A stretch of DNA of 64,000 bases from Variovorax sp. Its GTDB lineage: Bacteria > Pseudomonadota > Gammaproteobacteria > Burkholderiales > Burkholderiaceae_C. Numbering within the stretch: the stretch's first letter is position 1; every line of letters begins with the position of its first letter. The stretch covers positions 26,265 through 90,264 of the forward strand of contig SEGS01000003.1 in NCBI GenBank assembly GCA_004210915.1. Direction: 5' to 3'. Below the pieces are notes generated by a model that had not been told where the DNA came from, made no database searches, and worked only from the letters and a program-made list of their open reading frames with translations. Positions 1 through 9,300 of this stretch are shown one piece after another. The translations under genes were made by a program, and so were the position numbers.

Positions 1-288
1 GCGCCGGGCCCGCGCGCCCGCGGACAGCCGCAACGCCGCCGCCATGCACCTCGAATGGAAGCGATGCCCGCACCAAGCAGGCATGCGCACAAGACGGCAC
101 ACCGTAGAACTACGACAGCCTTAAGCTGGCCGACACGCCAAGCGGTCCGACACCGCCGCCGCTCACCGGCACGAAAAAATCCCTGAGAATCCGCGTGGCC
201 AGCCTGCCGCCATGCCAGACGCACTGCGCGTCGTGGCGGCGGTTGCACCATCAACCAGCGTGAGGCGCGGCCACGCACCTGCAAACAG
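1..288. other. gene-free stretch downstream of tpsA1
   Basis: This stretch lies past the end of the last minus-strand gene. I see no convincing coding region: short open frames on the plus strand have no ribosome binding site and no recognisable protein. No Pho-like box or ECF-type promoter element was found here. Confidence 0.5.
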
Positions 289-314
289 CCGGTGCGCCCG
301 GGGAGCCGCACCGG
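289..314 (-). terminator. hairpin after tpsA1
   Basis: A perfect 8-bp stem (CCGGTGCG / CGCACCGG) with a 10-nt loop lies 14 nt beyond the tpsA1 stop codon. On the minus strand it is followed by CTGTTTGC rather than a clean U tract, so it is only a possible intrinsic terminator. Confidence 0.4.
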
Positions 315-328
315 GCTTGCACCGATGC

Positions 329-3300
329 TCAGCGCTTCAGGTTACGTCGCTCTGTAGCGGTCAGCAGCTCCATCTGCGCCGGCGCGAGGTTCATCTGTCC
401 CAGCACCTCGACAACAGCCTGTGGGTTGGCGCCTGACTGCAATGCCCCCTTGCGATCTGCCGGCTGTGCGGCCTCCATGGGTTCGTTTCCGAAGCCCAGC
501 ACGCGCACCGTGAACACCGATGGCAGGTTCTGGCGTGCCGCAGCACGCTCGCGCTGCAACACGTCCTGCGCGGCAACGGCCGCTTGCGAGGCCGCGGCAC
601 TGGCGTTGGTCAGCGCGCCGATGTTGACGGCGGCGATCACGGGCAGCCCGGTGGCCTCGCCCTCGACTTCGATGTTGTCGGCGTTCAGCACTTGCAAGGC
701 GGCGATGTTCAGGTTGCCCGCCACGCGCAAGCCTGCATCGCCGGCATTGACGGTGCCGCCCGGCGCGATGAGGTCGACGTCGCCGTCACCGACCGTGCCG
801 ATACCGCTGCCGCTCATGTCGGAGCGCTCGCGGATCGTCGTGTTGCCGTCGACGTCTGTCGTGATGTCGGGCCCGGACGGCACGCGCACGGTTTTCGAGC
901 CGCGCCCCGCGTCGATGTCGCCCTGCGTGGACCAGATGATCTGGTCGCTGCCCTGCTGCGTGGCCGCCGGGACGAAGGACAGGATACGGGACCGGTTGAC
1001 CGTGACGTCCTCTTTGGCAAACACGTTGATGTGGCCCGAAGCCAGGGTCACCAGGCCGTAGCCTTCAGGCACCGTGGCGCCGAGGGCCGCGACCTGCAAG
1101 CCGCCGCCCGGTGTCAACACGTTGATGTCGCCGCCCGACATGGTGCGCAGCATCAGTTTGTTGGCCGCCACGTCGCCCTTCCAGTCGTCGCCCGGGAACA
1201 GCGTGGCGATGGCCGCATATCCGCGGTTGTAGCCGCCGTTGAGCGGCAGGCCGCCGATGCCGGGCTCGTTCTGATCACGCCCGGCTTCGCGCAGCTCGAG
1301 CAGGTAGACCTGACGCAGGAACTGCTGGCGCGCCAGCGGCTGCAAGGTCTGGAACCGTACCCATGCGGCTTGCGGGTCGAGCGTCTCGCCGGTCATGTCT
1401 TTCATGTAAGACACGAGGCCGCGGCGCACGGTTTTCTCCTGGCCGTTCTTGCGGCTTTCGGCAAGGTCGGTCAGGTAGATCGGCACCAGGCTGCCGTCGG
1501 CCGCGCGGGTCTTGAGGTAGTCGGGCATGGCCGCCACTTTTTCGGGGTCGAGGTAGGCACTGGCGAAGGCGTCATAGCTGGCGGCGTGGTTCATGCCGGC
1601 CATCACCGTGATCGACGCGCCCTGGTCGGGCAATCCGCGGACTTTGGTATTGGGCTGTGCGCGGTTGGCACCATCGAACAGCTGGTTGCCCAGGGTCTTC
1701 ACCTGCATGTCGTCGGCATACACGTCACGTCCGGCAGCCAGCAACAAGGTGCCGGCGCCCTGCAAGGTGATGCCGCTGCCGCCGCGCGGGCGCAGGGCGA
1801 CCATCGCCAGGATGTCGTTGCCCGCCTCGAGCAGGGTCACGTCGTCTGCATGGTTGTTGCGCCCGCTCATGCGCACGCCGCGGATGTCGGTACCGGCGCG
1901 GGTCCACGTCTGCTCGCTGGCCATCACGTCCAGTCCGAGTACCGAACCCTGCGACGCGTAAATGCGGCTTGGTTCGTGGTCGCCGTCCAGCGGCAATACC
2001 ATCGGGTTCTTCAGGTCGTTGCCGTAAGCGCCGTTCGGGAAGGCGCCGATGTCGACATTAGGTCCCTGCACGTTGCGCAGCAACGCATCGAGGTTGACCT
2101 GGCGGAACCGGCCCAGCGGTGCGAGGGCCGACGGCATCATCTCTGGCGTGGCATACGACATGATGATTTCCGCGTAGGGCTCATTGTTGTACGTGCTGCT
2201 GTAGCGCGAATTACCGGCCAGCGCGCGGACCAGGCTGTAGTTCTGGTTGTTGAAGTTGACGTTCTGCCGGGCCAGCAGTCGCACGTCGTTGGTGGTGCCG
2301 GGCATGATGTACATCGGGCCCTGGATTTCCAGCGAGCCGTTCATCGCCGTCGCGTGCGTCAGCGCCGGGAACCGGTTGGCGCCCTTGCCGACGAGGCCAT
2401 CGAACGTGGTCGTCGCGTTCTGCAGTGCGAGGCTTTTGAACACAAATTCGGCCTGGTTGACCAGCGTCACGTCGCCGCCCGTCGACGACAGGTTGAGCGC
2501 GCTGCGACCGGTGTAGCCGCTCATGTAGGCGGTGTAGTCGATCAGGTTCTGGGTTTCGTCGTAGCCGTCGCCATAACGCACCAGCAGCGGGTCGATCACC
2601 GCTTGCAGCAGCAGGTTGCCGGCCGTGCGCAGGCTGATGGTGGCGTCGCCGAGCGACAGCACCGGCGCCAGCGCGAAGTCGCCGACCGCCTCTTGCGAAC
2701 TGCCGGTCGTGCGGCGCACCTGGATGGCGTGGCCGGTCGCGGTTTCGTTGGCACGAATATCGGCCGCGCCGCGCGCGACGTAATACTGGCCGCCGCGGAT
2801 GGCGCCGCCGGCATCCACCGTCATGAGGCCGCCGTTGCGCATTTCCTGCGCCATCGCCGCGCCCGAGCTGAGGCCGCCGCGCAGGCGCAGGTTGGTCGTG
2901 AGCATGACCCCGAGGTCGCGCAGATCACTCCCCGCACTGACCTTGACGTTACCGCCGCCCAACGCGCCCACGCCCTGGCGGAACTCGCCGTAGTTGACCC
3001 ACCAGCTCGACTGGTCCGGGCTTTCGATGATCGGGCCGTAGGTGCCGTCGGGTTTCCAGCCGGATTTGGTGGAGTATTCGCCGAAGTAGCCGTCCTGGTT
3101 GACCATGCCCTGGCGGTTGAGCCATTCGGTGTAGCGCTGGCCTGAAGACTGCGCGCTGATACTGCCCTGGGCCGCGAGGTCGAGGTTGCCGCCGCCGATG
3201 CCGTACGTCGCGTCTGCACGCGCAGTCGTGAAGTCGGCCCAGGTGGTCAGGTCCTTGCGGCCGGCCGTGTAGATGACCGAGTCCTGGTGCGCCAGCGTGA

Positions 3301-6300
3301 TGTCCCGGCCCGCGCGCACCGTGAGGTCGCCGGTGCCGGTCCGCACGAGCTTGCCGGCACCGTTGTCGATGCTTGCGTCCGCGCTGGTGTTGGCCGTGCC
3401 GATGACAACCGATCCACTGCCCGCGGCCAGGCCTGCCAGCGGCCGCAGCGCCAGGCTGTCGGCCGAGGACAGGTCCGCGCCGGCCACCAGGCGCAAGTCC
3501 CACGATGCCGCAGCCTGCAAAACGCCGTCCCGACCGGCCTTGTCGAAGCCGTCGCTCAAATGTCCGTTGACCAGCAGGTTACCGCCGGCACGCAGGGTCA
3601 GGCTGCCTTCGCGGCTGCCGGTGAAGTCGTTGAACAGGTTCCAGTCGCCGTTCATGGCGAGGTCGCCAGCGCTGGTGATCTCGACGCCCGCGGCCACGGC
3701 GACGTCGCCGCGCCCGAGGCGCGCGCCGATCGCCGGCGCCATGCCGGCGAAGCGTACGGCATCGGCCACCGCATCGGCTTTCACCGAGTCCACGGTGCTG
3801 CCGTCGTAGTTCGCCACGTCGTAACTGCGTACGCCTTCCAGCACCGTCGAACGCGCGCCGGTGACCGTGGTGCGCAGGGCGGCGACCTTCACGTCCTGGT
3901 GGTCGGACGTCTGCTGCGCGCGAAGGCGCACTTTGCCGCCGTCCGCGCCCGAGACGTCGATCACGCCGCCTTGCAGGTCTAGCGCGCCGCCAGCCGCTTC
4001 CAGCGTGACCCGGCCGCTGCCCAACTCGCCCGTCGCGCCGGCCAGCAGTCGCGCACCGTCCTGCATCGCCACGCCATTGCCGGCGGTGACGCGGATGGCG
4101 CCGCCGTAGCCCGAACGTGCATCGACAGTACCGGTGATGTTGATGCTGCCCCGGTCGGCCGTCAGCACGAAGTCTTCAACCGTGGTCACGCCGCCCAGCG
4201 TGACATCGCCCTGGCGGATGCGGAACTGCCGCGCACGGTTGAATCCCGCATCGTTCAGGCGCTGGCTGAAGCCCGCGAAATCCGGCAGCGCGGCGATGTC
4301 GAGTGCAAAAGCGCCGGCCTTGCCGCCGGCGCCGGCTTGCGCGGTGATGGCGCCGTCCAGCACCACGGTGCCGCCGCCTGATGCCGCAAGGCTCAGGGTA
4401 CCGGCGCTGCCGCCGTCGGCGTGTGCGGCCAGGTTCAGCGCGCTGCCGCTGGCCAGGCGCACGTCACCGCCGATGGCCGACAGGCTGATGCGGCCCGCGT
4501 CGGCAAAGTCGGCGACGTCGAAGAATGTCTTCGCAAAGCCACCGACGTCAAGCCGTGCGCCCCCAGCCACGACCAGGTTGCCGCCGGTCGCGTTGATGTC
4601 GATGCCGCCGCCCAGTGCCAGCGCATGGCTGGCGAAAAGCACGTCGCGCCCGGCCAGTGTCAGGCGTGCGCCCAGGCTGTCCTGCGGGTCGACCGCCGCA
4701 ACGGCCGGCGCCGCCGGCGCAAGCACCCGGAGGTCGCCGGTGGTCGTGATGGATTGCACCGCGCCGCCGCGGCCGGTCAATACCGGCGTGCGCAGGGTCA
4801 GCGCGCTGGCGGTCGAGATGCCGCCCCTGCCTTCGCCAGTGATCTGTTCGCGCGCACCGAGGTCCACGCTGCCGAATCCGGCGAAAACCTTCTCGCCGGC
4901 GCCCAGCACCAGCGTGCGGGTATCGAGGACGAAAGCACCGCCGCCGCTGGCCGCCTCAAAGGCCGCAGCGCCGCCGCTGTTGGCCAGCGTCACCTCGTCG
5001 CCCCTGATCGTCACGTCGCCCGCGGCGCGGCTTGCAAACGTGGCGCCATCGAATGTCAGCGATGCCAGCCCGCTCGTGCCGAGGTCGAGCGAGCGGTAGA
5101 AGTCGAAGCTGGAATAGCTGCGCAAGGTCAGCGCTTTCGAGTTGGACAACTGCGCCAGCGTGGCCGCGTCGAGCAGCATGCCCCCGGTGCCGCCACCGAA
5201 GCTGATGCGCCCTGCAGAAACCGACAGGCGGTCGGCCGAGACACGCGCCGAGGCGGCCAGTTCGGTCGAGCGCGTGGCGTCGACCAGCAGCGATGCGCCG
5301 CCGTTGATGGCCGCGCCGGCGCCGATGCGCACCAGCCCGCCGGTGGACGTGTCCACGCCTTCGCGCAACACGGTGGTCGCGTCGCCGTTCGACAGGCGGA
5401 TCAGCGCGCCGTAGTCGCGGGCCGGACTGGTCAGCACGTCGTCCTTCGTGTCTTTCGCGTCGATGACGCCGTCGTTGTTGTCGTCGAGGTTGCCGTCGGG
5501 GTCGGTGTAGACCGCAGCCACGCGCGGCTTGATGACCAGCTGGCCGCCACCCGCCGGCACAGCGCCCACGCTGGCGAGCACGCTGCCGCCGTCGATGCCG
5601 ACCTGTCCGCTGGCGGCCAGGATGATCTCGGGACCGGTCAGTGCCGAGCCTGCGCCGTTGCGCACGACGATGTCGCTGGCCGTGACTTCGAGCCCCAGGC
5701 CGAGTGCATTGCCGCTGCGCTTGCCGCCGACCAGCAGGCTGCCGGCGCCGAAGTTCGACAGGCTCGCCGCGTCGATGACCAGGAAGCCCTGGGCGCGCAG
5801 GTCGCCTGCATCGAGGCCGCTGCCGACGATGGCGATCTTCTGGCCGGCGATGTCGACCAGGCCGCCGCGCCCGCCGGCATCGGGAGCCGATTTCAGGACA
5901 CCGTCGAGTCCCAGCGATTCAGTGGCGTCGAACACCACCGCGCCGCCGTCCCGCGCGAGCCGCGGCGTGACGATGTCGCGGCCGGTCAGGCGGTACTGCG
6001 TGAGCTTGAAGGCATCCGACGAGAAGAAAGCATTGGACGAGGCTTCGTTGTATTCGGTGTACTTGCGCAGCGTGTCGCCCGACATCACGCGCCAGCCGGT
6101 GCCGGCCCCTGCTTCGAGGTTGCCAAGGTTGCCGGGGTTGCCCAGCGCATCGCCGGCCTTGCCCTGGACAACGTAGCTGCCGTCGGACACGGCTGCCGCC
6201 TTGCCGGCCACGCCGGGCCAGGCCTTGCCGTTGCCTTGCACGGCGAAGGCGCCCGGCAGCAAGGCATAACGCGCCGGCAACAGCGTGTACCAGCCGGCGG

Positions 6301-9300
6301 CGAGGCCTGGGCTTGCAGCGAGCCAGACGCGTTGCCCCGCGGCCTGGCCGAGGACGGGCGCAGCGCTGTTGTAGCCCGGTATGACGGCATACATGCCCGG
6401 CACATTCAGCACGTTGTGCGAGCCGCCAGGGCCGGGCACGAATTCAGCCGCGAACAGGTCGCCGCCGCCGGTGATGTCCAGCACCGCTCCGGCCGCCAGG
6501 TCGACAGCAGGCGCCTTCAGCGTGATGCGCTTTTCAGGCGGCGCGACCAGTGCACCTTCGGACGGGGTCACGGTGTTCTGCGCCTTGCGCGGGTCCTGCC
6601 AGTGTTCGTTGTTGATCAGGCTGCCGTACGGCACGTTCAGGCCTGCGCCGGAGACCGAGGTCAGGCTGCCGGCGCCCAGCGTCAGGCGGTCGGTGGCGAT
6701 GAGTTCGATCTGGCCGAACGGTGCGCGCAGCACGCCGTTCTGGTCGATGACGGGCGCCTCGAGGCGCAAGGTGCCGCCCGCCGACAAGGGCGCCGAGCCG
6801 GCCTCTGCAAGGCGCTCGACGGTGATCGAATCGCCCGCGCGCATGATGCCCGTGACGCCGGTGGACGGGTAGGCCTGGCCGGCTCGAACGACCAGGTCGC
6901 CGTCCACGCTCAGGATGATGTCGGGGCTGGCCGTTCCTGCAAACTGCTGCTGGATATCGCCGATGAAGCGGACCTCGTTGCCCTCGATCACCGTGCGCCC
7001 GAAGCCCGTGATGCGCATGCCCGCTCCGGCGGCGGCGCTGCTGCCCTGGATGTCGACCAGCTGGGCCTTGAGGGTGAGTTGCCCTGCGGCCTGCGTCGTG
7101 TTGGCGGCCGGCACCGATCCGCCTGCGCCACTGAACATCAGGTGCGGCGCCGACAGGCTTGAGCTGGCGCCGTTCATGCCTGCGAGCGTGCCGCCGATGG
7201 TGATCGAACGGCCTGCCTGCAGGTTGACGTTGTCCAGCGAGATTTTTCCGTTCAGCGAAAGGTCCGCGAAACCGCCGCTCGCCAGCGCGCTTGCAGACAC
7301 GTGGGAGCTCGACGTGACCTGCACGTCGGCGATTTTTACTTTCTGCGTGGCCGCGGTGTCGGTGAAGAAGTACTTGTTGAGCAGGTTGATGACGCGGGCG
7401 TCCAGCACCGGGTTGGCTTCCCACGGCTTCTGTATCACGCCGCCTCCGCCATTGCCGCCGCCCGAACCGCCGTCGTCGACCAGCATGCCGCTCGCGAGGA
7501 CAGGCGACAGGTTGATCAGCGCCGTGCGCATGGCGGCCGTCAACCGCAGCGGCGCGGTACCGTACTCATCGAAGATATCGAGGTCGAGCGTGGTGTAGAT
7601 GCCGTTTTTGATCGCGCCCGCCTTGTCGCGGTAGTACAGGCGTGTCGGCACGGTGACGCCGCCCGCCGGTTTGACGCCGCTGTCGACGAGGGTCAGCCCG
7701 CCGCCGCTGGCCGAAGCGCCGCCCGCATGGCCGAGCAGTTGCCCGTCGAGCGCGAGGGCACCCTGCACCCGGATGCTGCCGCCATCGCTGTCCAGCGTCA
7801 GGAGCGGCGCACCGGCGAGATAACGGCCAAACGAGCCGGACGCCACGTTGCCGACCTCGCCGATCATGCCGGTGCTGCCGGACACGTCGACCAGCGAGCC
7901 TGCCTTGAGCGCCACGCTGGCCAGGCTGGCCGTGCCGCCGACCAGCTCGATGCTGCCGCCATCCAGCACCTGGCCCACGAGGCGCGCCTTGTCGTCGGTG
8001 TAGGTCAGCGCTACGCCGCGCGACAGCAGTTTCGCGTCGGCTTCGAGCGTGACCTGACCGCCCTCGACCTTGATGGCGCCCGCCGGCGCGTCAACCGTAC
8101 CGCGCACCAGGACGCTGCCGCCTTCAGCCTTGATGTTGACCTTGCCGCCGGTGTCGACCCGTACCTCCGCGCCCGCGCCGATGTCAATCCTGCTCGACAT
8201 CGCGCTCAGGTTGAGCTCGACCGGTTTGCGCGCAAAACGCTGCTCCGCCGGCAGGACGACGGACGGCGCTGCCGCCGCCAGGTTCGCGCCGCTGGCGAGC
8301 TCGCGGTAGTCGAAGCCGGCGGTGTCCAGGCTCACCGGCACCAGATTGACCTGCGCGCCATCGGCAATGGTGATGTCCGCCCTGCCGGCGATGCTCACCA
8401 CGCCGAAGCCGCGCTCCGCATACAGCGTTTCGGGCAGCCAGAGCCGGTCCGGATCGTTGCGTTCTCCGCCGATCTGCACGACGGCACCGGTGTTGATGGC
8501 CAGGCGGCCGGCCGAGCCTGCGGCCAGCGCGCGCATGTCCAGCGCGCCGAGGTCGGTGCGCGCATCCACGCCTTCGAGCGTAATCAGGCCGCCGTTGCCG
8601 ACCCGCAGCGACGGCTGGCCTTTGGCTTTCATGTCGACCCGCCCGCCACCCGAGACATCCAGCACGGCGCCGCTGTCGATCTCGAAGTCTTTTGCCGACA
8701 GCAGGACGCTGCCGCCGTCCATTGCCCAGCGCGCGGGTTGCGCGCCGTCCAGCCAGGTGTTGATCCACTGGCCGCTGGCGTCGAAGCGTCCGTTCTCGCC
8801 GATGCGCAAGGTGCCCATCGCCGCCGTGGCATTGATGGTGCCGCCCGCCGCGCGAATCACGCCGTCGATGGTCACGGTGTTGGTCGAGTTCTCGAACTCG
8901 TTGATGAAGACGGTCGACGCCGGTGCCATGTCCAGAACCGCGCCCTGCCCGAGCGTGAAATCCCGCCGCATGTTGAACGTGACCGACCCCATGCCGGACC
9001 GGCTCAGCGTGTCGTCGAGGATATAGCTCAGTTTGGCAGGCTCTTCGTTGCGGTCCGGCCGCGGCGCGGCGATGAAATCGGCGCCCAGTACCGAGCCGGC
9101 GCCGAAGTCGGCCGAGAGCCGGTGCGGGTCGTGGCTGATGATCAGGTCGCCCAGCGACCACGGCCGGTCTTCCACGCTGCCGCCGCCGAAGTCAAGCTTG
9201 CCGCCGATGTTTTTCGAAGGCTGCTTTTGCTGCCGCTCGCCGACCACGACCGCGCCTGCGTAATCACCTTCCAGAACGAAGCCCTTGCCGGCATAGATGA